Origin: Chara braunii
Lineage: Eukaryota > Streptophyta > Charophyceae > Charales > Characeae
Assembly (NCBI GenBank): GCA_003427395.1
Contig: BFEA01000484.1
Span: 342,062-367,634, forward strand
DNA length: 25,573 nt
Reading direction: 5' to 3'
Both the position numbers and the translations under genes were made by a program. The notes under the pieces were generated by a model, which was not told where the DNA came from, made no database searches, and saw nothing but the letters and a program-made list of their open reading frames with translations. Shown one piece after another: positions 9,263-19,642 of this stretch; position 1 is the first letter of the stretch; the number at the start of each line of letters is the position of its first letter.

Positions 9263-9613
9263 ATGTGCCATGCAATCATGATGGAGTCGGAGCCTGTTGA
9301 ACAGATTGTGAAACGGCTTAGCCAACCTGACGGAACTCTCCTTGCAGAGTTACAGCAGAAGAGCCTGTGCAGAAGGCTGGCGAGTACGGGAGGGAGAGAA
9401 GGGAGATTATGTGGGTCGGACTTGGAAAATAAACACAAGCGTCGGGTTCCTGCACAGGGTGTGGATGCTCCTTTCCGTGCTCTGCATCGTCTTTGGAATC
9501 TTGGGATCATTCTGCTGGTTACCATGGTACTAGTGTGTATGTTGGTCCAGAGCCGACATAAAATTTTGTTCTCAGACTGCATGTATTACACTCAAGAGGA
9601 GAGGAGGAAGTAG
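9263..9613 (+). CDS. Small open frame with one predicted membrane segment, unrecognised
   Basis: A 116-residue open frame starts at ATG 9263 (or ATG 9280-9282, giving MESEPVEQIVKRLSQPDG). It has a charged N-terminal part and one hydrophobic segment near its C-terminal end (LGIILLVTMVLVCMLVQ), followed by a charged tail ending QEERRK. It sits just upstream of the TLDc coding start and could be a small membrane protein, part of an alternative 5' exon or a chance frame in a 5' UTR. No family recognised. Confidence 0.25.
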   Translation: MCHAIMMESEPVEQIVKRLSQPDGTLLAELQQKSLCRRLASTGGREGRLCGSDLENKHKRRVPAQGVDAPFRALHRLWNLGIILLVTMVLVCMLVQSRHKILFSDCMYYTQEERRK

Positions 9614-9898
9614 GGAAGTATGTGACTCATGTGTCTTTCATTCCAGTTTAACTGTATGTTTTGAAGGACCATTTGTTTGATGATTTAATGTGATCTTTGC
9701 ATTTCTATGCCAGGTTAGGGAGGTGAGTGACGTTGGGTTCTGGATGTCACGTGTGACATTTTTGTCCTCAGCGCAACGGGAGCGAGCTCCACGTATGTTC
9801 TCCGCCAGATGGAAATGCAATGGGCCTGGACTGCTGGATGCTGAAAGGCCTTGTACTCCAAGCTCTTGGTATGGACTTTGGATGCGGGGAAATGCACC

Positions 9899-12800
9899 AT
9901 GTCCGGCACTAGCAGTAGACCATCTGCAAGGAAGGATCAGGATGGGGAGAGGAAGGAAGATGAGGAGGAGGAAGAGGAGGAAGAGGAAGATTCGGTGGAT
10001 AAAAGTCAGGGAGGGAAGAGAGAAAAGACTCTCGAGAGTTATGGTAACGGTGGCTTCTTGAGGGCTGTAAAGGCTAGCTCACACGATGCAGTATGCTCGC
10101 AGCATACCATTGGGGGAGCACACACAGAGCAGGCGGACCGGACAGGAGAGTCTGTCTCGTGTTGCCCGGGATCATCTGAGTCCACCGCAGGTGGTGTCAC
10201 CAAATCAATTGGGTCAAAAAAGAAAGCACCAGCTTCTCCCCTTTTGCGCCCCGATGGCAGGAGCACTGGCTCCGAGCATGCCATTGGGGGAGCACGCACA
10301 GAGGAGGCGGTTCGAACAGGAGAGTCTGTCTCATGTTGCCCGGTATCATCCGAGTCCACCACATATTGCACCAAATCTACGGTGGCGAAGGAAGCACCAG
10401 CTTCTTCCCCTTTGCCTCACAAAGATAGGAGCGCCTGCTCCAAATCCCTCGCTGCCACGACAATCGCCAAAGCCGAATTGAGGGAAAGTTTGCCACCATT
10501 CTTTCTGCACCTGCAGGATCTCCGGACACCTGCCATCCTTAATGACTCTGCCTGTGCCCTTGACTTTGGTCTTCCAGGAACGAGAATAGAAGCAGAGGAA
10601 TTTGTTGGTCTGAGGTATGTCTCTCCATGGCAAGTGAGGAGCAACATTTCAGAGAATGTAACGAAACCGTATGTCGATGACCTCAGTAATCTCTCATTGC
10701 CCTCGTCTCTTTCAGCTCGTGTACCGAAGGCGATTGGCTCCGTGATTCCTGCCTTAGTCCCCAGCACAGGAGGAGAGAAGGAGAGAGTAGCGGCACGCCC
10801 TCCGCACTTTGTGGACAATTATGCTGGGATGGAGCCCAATGGCGAGCATGAGGAGGAAGAGAGTGGTGCGATCCCTGAGGGAAGAACGTCCCTTGTTGTT
10901 CTGTGTCCCTCCCCAGTTCCCATTGACATCAACTTACTTGCCAGAGCCCATCACGATGTGCTGGATGTGGGAGGAGCTCGGACAGGTCGACACCTGCAGC
11001 AGGATAACAACCTGTTCGATACGGACTCTTGTGTACTTTCCCGTTCAGCTACAAAGGGAAAAGGTGTGCACATCGAAACAGACATTGCCAGTCAGGAAGG
11101 TGGCCGTATCAGCCATCTGCCACTCCATCAGCTGCAACGAGGACAGCAAGAGTCCAACCTTTCCAACATTGAAGAAAGCCAGGGGATGCTGCTAACTGAC
11201 GACTACGAGGATCGCTGGCTTTCCTTGCTTCCCCGTCACGACAAAAGTAGCAGCCCTGCAAAGGTTGACGGCATCAGGACTGTTAACTTGAACACTGAAG
11301 ATCAACCCCGAGGGCTTTTCCCTCGTCTGCCTTCCTTTGTACGGGGGGCTGTCAAATTGGACGCTCTCCCTGGGGAAGATGGCAGCAAGGGCGATCAGGT
11401 CGATGTGGGGGCCGGACATCAGCCACCCATCCAGGGCCAGTCAAGTGGCCACCAATTGCAGACGGTCAAGCTGCACCAAGTTGACGGAGGCAAGGGTACA
11501 ATGCCAGAAATGAGGGGGGAAGTGGTTAGTGAAGGGAGCGCGGTGGGAAGTGCCGGTTGTGAGCGAGCAATCCTTGCCATGAGGCCCAGCCAGATGCAGT
11601 CTCTCAATCTTGAGCAGCAGCAGCCTCAAAAGCGGGAGCAGCAGCATCAGCAGGAGGAGGAGGAGGAAGAGGTGTTGGTATGTACAGCAGATGTGGATGT
11701 TCCAGGGCACTCAAGTCAGAGAGCTGCAGGACAACTATACTCAGCCTCTAAAGCAGGTAGAGAGGGGACAAGAAGAGAGAAGAGGAAGGAGAAGGGGGAA
11801 GGGATGGCCGAGTCATTGGTAATGAAGGGTGACAACACAGTTCGAGTAACAGGTAGAGATGGCTTGCCAGAAAGTTTTTCCGGGCTTTCAGGAATGTCAT
11901 CTTCAACCTCCTCAACAACACACCAGGGCGCATATGGAGAAGGGGACCAATGTCTGCACATTTGGGAGTTGTTTTGGAAGGACGGGGGGCAAAGTGGCAC
12001 CCTCCGAAGGCTGAAATTTGAGACGAACATGGCCGGATATCACTTAGTGAGGCAGAGGCTTCTGGCCTGGTCAAAAGCGGCGTCGACAAATGATGTGATG
12101 ATCATTGCAGCCCAGGCAGCTATGATTGCTTCTGGTGAAGGTGTGGGGGTTACACCAGCTGGAAGTTCATCATCGACAGGAACCCGGAGAACCAAAGGTA
12201 AACAGCTGAGGCAGGAGGGGCTTACTGAGATAATCAACAGGAGCAAGAGCTATTTCCATGGTTCATCAGTTGACAAAAGCAGTAACCTGAGGCATGAGCC
12301 CCGAGATGTTCGACCTCTAGATCCAAGTCGAAGTAAAGATCGAGGGTCAGGGGAAGCAGGGGCAGGGGGGCACATCGATGAGGCGGGCCCAGGAGGAACG
12401 AGTGGGTCTCAAGCAAGAGAGAGGAGGTCTAAGGAAGAGGAAGGGAATAATGTCATAAAGTGGGGGTCTGTCCTGGTGGAGGGCAAGTTCTTGCCAAAGA
12501 GGGAGGGCGAATCTCTTATTTTGAAAGATGGTCACTTCAAAGCACTGGCTGCCGCACTGCCGCCAAGGATCAGGTTGTCTGGCTGGGTTCTTCTGTACAG
12601 CTCATTGCGGGATGGGATAAGTCTGAGCACACTTTACAGAAAGGTGAGCAAGAGAGGACCTTGTGTACTTGTTGCCAGGGATTCCAATCAGTACGTCTTT
12701 GGCTGTTTCACGTCTGAGGAATGGAAACCAGGACAAAAGTATTATGGCAACGGCGAGTGTTTTGTGTTCCAGGTTCATCCCGAACTCGTGGCATACCGAT

Positions 12801-13006
12801 GGACTCGAGCCAACCACCTCTTCATGTTCTCCACTCATAATCATCTAGCCATAGGTGGTGGCACCAACTACAGCCTGTTCATTGACACCGATCTTGCAAC
12901 TGGGAGGAGCGGGGAGTGCGAAACATTTGGCAGCAAGCCGCTGGCTAGTTCGAAGGAGTTCGAGCTGGTGTACGTGGAGGTCTGGGGATTCTTACGAGGA
13001 GGGTAG
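9899..13006 (+). CDS. TLDc-domain protein, 1035 aa
   Basis: The C-terminal ~170 residues (about 865-1031) form a TLDc domain, the fold shared by OXR1, NCOA7 and TBC1D24. Family proteins are linked to oxidative-stress protection and V-ATPase regulation. Landmarks are GWVLLYSS, DGISLSTLYRK, YVFGCFTSEEW, YYGNGECFVF, GGGTNYSLFID, ETFGSKPLASS and VEVWGF. The pattern is closest to plant TLDc proteins of the Arabidopsis At4g39870 type. The first ~860 residues look disordered: an acidic Glu run (about residues 21-33), a 58-residue tandem duplication (68-183), a Gln/Glu tract (571-596) and a Lys/Arg-rich stretch (about 624-636). The start is ATG 9899-9901 in ACCATG context, the first ATG after an in-frame TGA at 9842-9844. 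A TATGCCAG acceptor-like site near 9713 suggests a spliced 5' UTR. The gene is much longer than typical plant homologues, and the whole frame is one exon. Confidence 0.9.
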   Translation: MSGTSSRPSARKDQDGERKEDEEEEEEEEEDSVDKSQGGKREKTLESYGNGGFLRAVKASSHDAVCSQHTIGGAHTEQADRTGESVSCCPGSSESTAGGVTKSIGSKKKAPASPLLRPDGRSTGSEHAIGGARTEEAVRTGESVSCCPVSSESTTYCTKSTVAKEAPASSPLPHKDRSACSKSLAATTIAKAELRESLPPFFLHLQDLRTPAILNDSACALDFGLPGTRIEAEEFVGLRYVSPWQVRSNISENVTKPYVDDLSNLSLPSSLSARVPKAIGSVIPALVPSTGGEKERVAARPPHFVDNYAGMEPNGEHEEEESGAIPEGRTSLVVLCPSPVPIDINLLARAHHDVLDVGGARTGRHLQQDNNLFDTDSCVLSRSATKGKGVHIETDIASQEGGRISHLPLHQLQRGQQESNLSNIEESQGMLLTDDYEDRWLSLLPRHDKSSSPAKVDGIRTVNLNTEDQPRGLFPRLPSFVRGAVKLDALPGEDGSKGDQVDVGAGHQPPIQGQSSGHQLQTVKLHQVDGGKGTMPEMRGEVVSEGSAVGSAGCERAILAMRPSQMQSLNLEQQQPQKREQQHQQEEEEEEVLVCTADVDVPGHSSQRAAGQLYSASKAGREGTRREKRKEKGEGMAESLVMKGDNTVRVTGRDGLPESFSGLSGMSSSTSSTTHQGAYGEGDQCLHIWELFWKDGGQSGTLRRLKFETNMAGYHLVRQRLLAWSKAASTNDVMIIAAQAAMIASGEGVGVTPAGSSSSTGTRRTKGKQLRQEGLTEIINRSKSYFHGSSVDKSSNLRHEPRDVRPLDPSRSKDRGSGEAGAGGHIDEAGPGGTSGSQARERRSKEEEGNNVIKWGSVLVEGKFLPKREGESLILKDGHFKALAAALPPRIRLSGWVLLYSSLRDGISLSTLYRKVSKRGPCVLVARDSNQYVFGCFTSEEWKPGQKYYGNGECFVFQVHPELVAYRWTRANHLFMFSTHNHLAIGGGTNYSLFIDTDLATGRSGECETFGSKPLASSKEFELVYVEVWGFLRGG
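10100..10448 (+). repeat. 174-bp (58-codon) in-frame tandem duplication inside the TLDc gene
   Basis: Two units start near 10101 and 10275. Both encode the motifs IGGA-x-TE-x-A, RTGESVSCCP and SSEST, followed by a Lys- and Pro-containing linker (APAS). The period is exactly 174 bp, so frame is kept. The units have diverged most in their second halves. The CC pair is retained in both, but no zinc-binding pattern is evident. Confidence 0.85.
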
Positions 13007-13540
13007 GGTGGGTCGGGAGAGAAAGAGGCTTGAGCTCTGGGAGACTCCTTTTTTTCTTTTCTTTTTGGGAAACGTCACAGTGCAAGTCCTCTATCCAGAT
13101 GCTGTGAGTGAACCATCTGGACTGGGGAGTTGCTGAGAGGATGGCTCCTGTCATATTGGTGGAACTCTGTGAGTGGAACTCTGTGAGTGTTTATCCCTCT
13201 GTGTTCTGTGGGTCATCTGAGATTTTAGTACGAAGCGCTGACCTCTGTTCATTTAAGTACCTGTCACACTGTACGGTAGCAAGAGTTAATAAGACGCCGG
13301 TTACTACCCTGCCCGTAAAGCAGATTGCGGTGAGGACTATGCCCAGTGGTGGATTTGAGCCTCATAATGGCTCTTGGTCCTCCATATCACCATCCAAATC
13401 TCCCCTGGGGAAGCCGGGATGCTGTTGAACGTGGCAAAGTGGAGAGGAGGGTCCTGGTTTCAAAGATGGCTGGAGCAACAATGAAATGGTAGTACATCAT
13501 GAGAATGACAATGGAATTGAAAAGAACGTCACTTGCAGTA
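13007..13540. other. 3' flank of the TLDc gene
   Basis: No supported gene. It probably contains the 3' UTR: a T-rich stretch at about 13047-13066 follows the stop, but no AATAAA signal was seen. A 14-bp unit, GGAACTCTGTGAGT, is perfectly duplicated at 13161-13174 and 13175-13188. Confidence 0.45.
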
Positions 13541-13831
13541 GGAGAGGATGACAGTGAGTGTGAAGGTACCGTTGCAAAAGCAGAAGGCCATGGCAGCTGA
13601 GATTGAGTGGAGAGCTTGGCAGCCAAGGATGGCTATGCCGGTGGTGGCAAAGACATTGAAGTTTTTGAGCTACTTAGACACGCTTGGGGCGACAAACACG
13701 GCCACCCGAATTCAAAGTTGGATCCTTCAAACAGGTCATGGTTGTGCCTCCCTGCTGCTTTCAAAGACGTTTGTTCCCCATTGCCCGTCTATTGGAAAGA
13801 GAAGTTGCATGTGGGGGAAGATTTCTGTATG

Positions 13832-13832
<1 letters not shown>
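13541..13832 (+). pseudogene. Possible coding remnant, unrecognised
   Basis: One frame reads EDDSECEGTVAKAEGHGS, meets two TGA codons near 13598-13606, then continues as SLAAKDGYAGGGKDIEVFEL, LRHAWGDKHGHPNSKLDPSN and PVYWKEKLHVGEDFC up to a GT repeat. The composition is protein-like and continuous in one frame either side of the stops. A TTGCAG acceptor-like site lies at about 13533-13538. It could be a decayed exon, or two exons with a short intron. No family recognised. Confidence 0.3.
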
Positions 13833-13875
<43 letters not shown>

Positions 13876-13880
13876 GTGTG
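13833..13880. repeat. (TG)n microsatellite
   Basis: TG tract with one CG interruption near 13871. Confidence 0.9.
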
Positions 13881-13941
13881 CACGCGCTAAGCTGCATGGG
13901 ATAGAGAGCGGACGAGTGACGGTAGTGCACCCTTGCGCGAG

Positions 13942-13944
<3 letters not shown>

Positions 13945-14029
<85 letters not shown>

Positions 14030-14036
14030 AGAGAGA
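13945..14036. repeat. (GA)n microsatellite
   Basis: About 39 pure GA units followed by a GGGAGGGAGAGAGA decay tail. Confidence 0.95.
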
Positions 14037-14044
14037 TTTTCCCC

Positions 14045-14227
14045 AGATGTATTCGACCAGAGTAATGGACGGATTCAGCCAGGAAAGCCCTGATGCGACA
14101 TGCACAAAGTGAAGCACGAACATAGACATACTGCAGTACGAGATGACAGAGATGTGTTTGACATGAGTTATGGCCACATTCGGCCAGAACAGCCGCGATG
14201 CGACATGCATGAAAAAGCACGAAAATC
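14045..14227. repeat. Two-copy tandem repeat, 105-bp period
   Basis: Copy 1 (14045-14122) and copy 2 (14150-14227) both begin AGATGTRTT. They share ATTCRGCCAG, GATGCGACATGCA and AGCACGAA. The repeat is sandwiched between the GA and GT microsatellites. No continuous coding frame. Confidence 0.75.
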
Positions 14228-14257
14228 GCAAAATGGGCATACCTAGCAGGGTCTTCC

Positions 14258-14807
<550 letters not shown>

Positions 14808-15199
14808 TCATATGTATTTGTTAGTAGTACAAGGGGAGTGGAGAGGAGGGTGGAGGGTAAGGGGTAGAAGGCGGAGTTCTCTAGGAGTATGGGGCAGGGG
14901 AGGTAGGGGCAACGGGAGGGCAGGATAGAGTATGACATGCAAAGAGCAGGGGAAAGGTGTATGACGGGTTTCACAGATTTCTAAATATTCACGGTTGAAC
15001 TCTGGCGAGTGGCCACCCCTACAGACCGGACAGGACCGGTTCGGGTGTGGGCTATGGAAGCACCGCATCCAATTTTCGCAGTCACAGTTGCTGCATCGAA
15101 TTGCACGGCGCAGACAGATGTCACAGGCTACGTGGCTCGTACATGCTAGGAACACAGAGGCACGTCGACCGCAATTATAGAGGCATTGCCGTTCCAGCC

Positions 15200-15201
<2 letters not shown>
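14808..15201 (-). CDS. RING-HC (C3HC4)-like zinc finger exon
   Basis: The minus-strand frame reads QCLYNCGRR, FLACTSHVACDICLRRAI, then CSNC, and after a ~20-residue insertion NRSCPVCRGG. Assigned ligands are C-x3-C, C-x2-H, x2-C-x2-C and C-x2-C. This is the C3HC4 order of RING-HC E3 ubiquitin ligases, with spacing C3-x2-H4-x2-C5-x2-C6-x27-C7-x2-C8. The first pair is spaced x3 instead of the usual x2. An acceptor-like ACAG at 15205-15202, preceded by the long CA tract, suggests the exon begins near 15201. After CPVCRGG the frame soon becomes Pro/Leu-rich and runs to a stop at 14808, so the true end may be earlier. It may be the C-terminal exon of a gene continuing to the right, or a remnant. 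E3 activity is inferred only. Confidence 0.5.

Positions 15202-15202
<1 letters not shown>

Positions 15203-15280
<78 letters not shown>
15203..15280. repeat. (TG)39 microsatellite
   Basis: Uninterrupted TG tract. Read on the minus strand it is a CA tract immediately upstream of the RING-like exon. Confidence 0.97.
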
Positions 15281-15282
<2 letters not shown>

Positions 15283-15862
15283 GCTGTGTGATGATGATGT
15301 GTGTAAAGTTGTAAAAATATGTCTTTTTACCTCAGCATGGTAAAAGATCATGCACCATACCACGGCAACACTCCAGGAGAAAAGCACCCATCTGAGTGAG
15401 TCAAGTCCAAAGACACTATTCTGAGTGATGCACTCAAATAGACAGATGAAAGATAGTGTAACAACCTGCACAGTACCAGTCTAAGATTTTGCTGTTTTCT
15501 GTGTATTACCGTTTGCTGGTCTGAGATTTCAGTGTTCTGTGTGAGTTTGCTGTGTGTGTGTGCAAGTCCCCGTCCGATTACTGCTCTTCGAAGTACTATC
15601 CATGTGCTTGCTCTGTGTTTTCTGCGTTCCTGCGAGGGTTAGATTAGAAGTCAGAAACCGCAGGGACAAGACTGAAATTGGGGACTGGACGGAGTTCTAG
15701 AAAGGCTGGGATGGACAGGGACACAAGTAGAGTTCGGGTAGTAGCCGACATGGATTTTCCAGCAACTCGGGTTAGCCCAGCAGTCGTCTGGAAGGCCTAG
15801 AAGGACCCAGTAGCTTCCCGAAAGGTCATGAGTGAGTTGTCAGGGCGCAAACCTACCGTCCT
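15281..15862. other. Unassigned DNA
   Basis: No supported gene. The only repeat structure seen is a short GTGTGTGTG run near 15551. Confidence 0.4.
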
Positions 15863-15957
15863 CACCCGAAGAGAACGCCTGCTAATTATGGCCTTGTTTG
15901 GACTGGACGTGGCATGAAATACAGCCATAATGACCGGGCGTTCTATTTTTTCGGGTG
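15863..15957. repeat. 95-bp imperfect foldback (inverted repeat)
   Basis: The left arm 15863-15893 (CACCCGAA, AGAACGCC, TTATGGC) is complementary to the right arm 15924-15957 (GCCATAA, GGCGTTCT, TTCGGGTG), with a 30-nt loop and short internal mismatches. It could be a miniature transposable element, a transposon end pair or a precursor-hairpin-like transcript. Confidence 0.6.
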
Positions 15958-16940
15958 AAGAAGGTAGTACCCTGGAAAGGCAGCGGTAGGAGCAGTACCA
16001 CAGCCTAAGTGAAGCTGTGAGGCCGAGCTGAAGAGTATATCATTGGGGTACAATGAGTGAACACACTTCAACACAGTATCTTACCTGGCAGTCATGGTGC
16101 TGCTCTACCCAGAGGGTGATGTTAGGCAGAGCTCCTCCTGAGCGGTGCAGCTGGACGGAGGAGAAGGAAATCTCCTTGGATATTAGTAGTAGTAGTAGGA
16201 GGGAGAAGGCCTTGGCCATGGAGCCAGAGGGTGAAGTGCCCAATGCCAGGCTATGGAGAAGGGCGAGAGAAGGAACTGACAATGGCGACAAGAGAAACTC
16301 ACATACGGCTATGGTGGACCTTCATCTTCACTTCCTTGGTTGGTGCATGTCTTGCAGTTTGAATTTTGCATTATGATTGAGGAAGGATCATAACAACAGA
16401 AGAAAAAAGACACAATACAAAACTGAAAAAATAAGGTCTACAAATTGTTCTTTCGGAACTGGACTGCAATAGACCCTGGCATCCCCCTAAGACCGGCGAC
16501 AGATTTCCCAGACCCTTTCCCCTCCACCCATTATCGCTTGAAGAACTGCCCCCAAGTGGTTAAAAGAAAAACTGACTCAAAACCATCTCAATTGGACGCT
16601 GAGCCCAGTTCTCATGTGTTTTTCCCAATAACCGTCAATAACGGCCTCTCAGAGGTATATGTCCTTTTAAAACATTTTGTTTCGCATAGGGACAGCACGA
16701 GGTTGGCAGGGGCAAGGGTAAGGGGACGGAAGGAGACCCTGCTGGTGCACCCCGGTGAATCTGCTTCTGATACCCGACCAGGCCACGAGATAAGGAAAGG
16801 AGGAAATTGGCATGGAAAGCTGGACCCGGTTTCCAGCACAGTGGTTACGTCCTGAGGATGGCATGTTGACAAGATGTACATTTCATAAGGGACGCCGGAC
16901 TCGGTTCCCAGCACGTTCTGCTCCCCCCGAATAGATCAGC
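15958..16940. other. Unassigned DNA with short repeats
   Basis: No supported gene. Two plus-strand open frames of about 107 and 136 codons (16053-16376 and 16445-16855) lack recognisable motifs. A TAG triplet run lies near 16184-16198. A short direct repeat (GGACCCGGTTTCCAGCAC near 16823, GGACTCGGTTCCCAGCAC near 16897) precedes the poly(A) run. Confidence 0.4.
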
Positions 16941-16970
16941 ATTCAAAAAAAAAAAAAAAAAAAAGAAAAG

Positions 16971-17052
16971 TATTCTTGGCCTGTTGGCTAAGATAAAGTG
17001 TAGTATCTGTTCTGATCAGTTTAATATCTGATCTGTGGTTCATCAGGCCACA
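16971..17052 (+). pseudogene. Truncated U2 snRNA retrocopy with A-rich tail
   Basis: TTGGCC-GTTGGCTAAGAT, AAGTGTAGTATCTGTTCT and ATCAGTTTAATATCTGAT match the highly conserved 5' part of eukaryotic U2 snRNA, including the branch-point-pairing GTAGTA at 17000-17005. Similarity runs through stem IIa (TGTGGTTCATCAGGCCACA) and then stops in an A-rich tail (from 17052). The Sm-binding site and 3' stem-loops are missing, so it cannot be a working U2 gene. A second A-run (about 16945-16964) lies directly upstream. Truncation plus an A-tail points to reverse transcription and insertion by a LINE-type machinery. Confidence 0.8.
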
Positions 17053-17179
17053 AAAAAAAAAAAGAAAGAAACAAAAAGGAAAACAGAAGGTTGATGACAG
17101 ACTGATTCGCTGGAGGGGGCTGAATCCTCGACAATCACGGAATCCCCTTATTGATGCTTTGGACTCTTTTAACCCGGTT

Positions 17180-17575
17180 GCAAGTGGACAGCTCGCAGCC
17201 AACACGACAAGCAGAACATGGCAGCAAGGGAATGACTCAACGAAGCACTAGGCAACGCTAAGAGGGCAGCCCAACTACAAAGTGGCAAAGCTAACTGCAT
17301 GCAACGACATCGCAAGCAGACATGCAGCAGGGCAACAACACAGTGGAGCACAAACCAGCGCTGACAAAGTGGCCAAACTACACATCAGACGTGCAAAGTA
17401 CAAGGAAAGACAAGGCACACAGATTGGCAGCAAGGCAATAATGCAGCAATGCACGGAGTACACTCACATGGCAAGCAAACCACAGACAAGTGGCAGGGAA
17501 AGATATGGCAAGCAGCTGGGTAGCAAGGCAGTGAAGGAGCGCAGACAAGGCAGTCCACATACCCAACACGGACGA
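17180..17575. repeat. Degenerate AAGCAG/GGCAGCAAGG tandem repeat
   Basis: Units beginning with AGTGG near 17185, 17281, 17370 and 17490 share GGCAAGCAG, GGCAGCAAGG and ATGCAGCA words at irregular spacing of about 90-120 bp. The region is T-poor on the plus strand. Frames on both strands are Ala/Cys/Leu- or Gln/Lys-rich and reflect the repeat. Confidence 0.5.
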
Positions 17576-19026
17576 AAACCATCCATCACCTACTCACACC
17601 ACAACTAAACCCTGCAGAGAGTTCGTTCTCACCACCTGCTGAGCCAGGAAGCCACTCTGACAACAAATATTTGTTATCAGACTCATCACCCATGGGGCTG
17701 TGCATCCCCAACTGAGCTGCCCCCCTATTAGTGTTACATGCACTCTAAGCAACCTGCCATCAACTATTTAGCACTTCTTAAAGGCGCACGCTTAGACACA
17801 AGGAAAGCAGTAAGAAAACAAATATGCATAAAAGTTGATAAAACTGATTTTGTACGTGTTGTTAAAGCACCCCAAATTCTCTCTCATTTCCTCCACAAAT
17901 CATAACAAACCAATCATAACAAAAATGTATAGATAGACGATATAATACACACAACTATGATACCAGGCTGGGGGAGTCTATCAGGTGTATGACGGGGTCT
18001 ACTCACTCATGGCTTAGCCCTAGGGTAGGGTAGGGATATAAGTTGCTCCGGCTAGTCTGAGTTCCGCCTAGCCTTGGGTAAGTTAGGGGAAGGAAGGTGG
18101 GATGTGTCCGTGCGTGCTGGCTTGCCCTGCTTAGGTACTCCTGCTGGGTAGACTCTCTGAATTGGGCCTGCAGAAGATTGCATGAGCCTGGTGTCCGAAG
18201 TTTCTGTAGGGCAAGGTTCGTCCACTTCTGCTTCCACTAGGGCTGGGGGGTTGGCCCAGCCTTGGTGCTTGTCACTGCTGTCTGGTCCAAGTTGCCCTCG
18301 ATACTGGTAGGGTGATGGTCCTGAGTGCTGGTCACACTGAGGTAGAATAGTAGGGACAGGGGTTGCACTGGGAGTATTAACCTGGGGATGGGTAGGGTAG
18401 GTGGCCTATCCTGTCAGCACAATCAGTGGCTGCCGCTGCCAGCAATCACCGTGGGTCTGGTCCTTGGCCTCTACAACACCCTGGGCTTTTTCAACCAAAA
18501 AAAAATAAAAAAATAAATGCAAGGTTGGCCACGTTTGTGTGGTTCAGCCCCAAGTGCCCACACACCCGTCTGTCATCGAAGCGGCACACTTGCACATATA
18601 CATATTTATTTATTTAACCCATAAAAGGGTGGAGGCCAATAAGGGTGTGAGTGGGTTGTGTGTGGTGTGTGGGAGAGTGTTGGCCTTAGACACTGCTGTT
18701 TTGGGGGTGGGGGACGATGAAAAGGGAGGCGCAGCTGCTGGCAAAATGTAGCCGGACCCCCACCGGTGGCCCCACCCCATCCTTGACCACCATGGTTGGG
18801 GCGGGGGGCAACATGCATCCCCTCTGATGGCTGGAGGAAGACAACAAAGCTATGTTTGCAGGGTCCCCTGTCTAAGCCTTAGGAGCAGTGGTGGGTAGGT
18901 AGTGAAGGTGAATTGAAAGAATTTGAAAGATGGTGAAAGATTTGAGAGAAGAATATAGCGTAGTTAAAAAAACGAAAAAAAAAGAAGAAAAAAAAAAGAA
19001 GAAAAGAAGCAACTTACCTAAGACAG
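17576..19026. other. Unassigned intergenic DNA
   Basis: No supported gene. Notable pieces are a near-palindrome TGACAACAAATATTTGTTATCA minus a central mismatch pair (17658-17679), an AGGGT triplication at 18021-18035 that is too short to be telomeric, G/T-rich stretches at 18220-18400 and 18620-18800, and A/G-rich runs at 18965-19008. Confidence 0.4.
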
Positions 19027-19149
19027 AGGACTCCACCAGGAAGAAAGCACCGACCCCATCCTCCATAGGTCCAAAAAGAACTTGGAGAGCCCTCCATGTC
19101 GGCCCACAAAAGTGACAAAACCACAAACAGCATAACACAACAGGCTCCA

Positions 19150-19402
19150 GTGTTCACGCCCCTTCACGTTCGCGCGAACAGCTCGCGAACATGTTCGGGC
19201 GAACATAATTTTTTTTTCGTAAAAAAAAAAATTAAAAAAATTATTGTTTCGGTTTTTTATTTAACTCATGATTAGCTACGAATTTGAACATAACTCCAAT
19301 AGGCGCTCGACGCGGAGGGAGGGGAAGAGGTTGTGACTCGTGAGTAAAGGAGGGAGCAGGTTAACGAGCAAGGGCGGGAATCACGAGAGAGGGATAGGGT
19401 AA

Positions 19403-19480
<78 letters not shown>

Positions 19481-19610
19481 ATCGCACTGGCTTTATTCGC
19501 TAAATTTATTTTGGCTTTTTGGTATAAAAAAAAAAAGAAAAAAAAAAAAGAAGTAAGTTGCTTGTATTGATTATTTTCGTAACATTTTTTTTTCAGCTTT
19601 TTCTGAGAAC

Positions 19611-19642
<32 letters not shown>

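Noticed and set aside
18021-18035. TAGGGTAGGGTAGGG, telomere-like
   Set aside because: Only three units, lacking the TTTAGGG or TTAGGG form, inside ordinary sequence.
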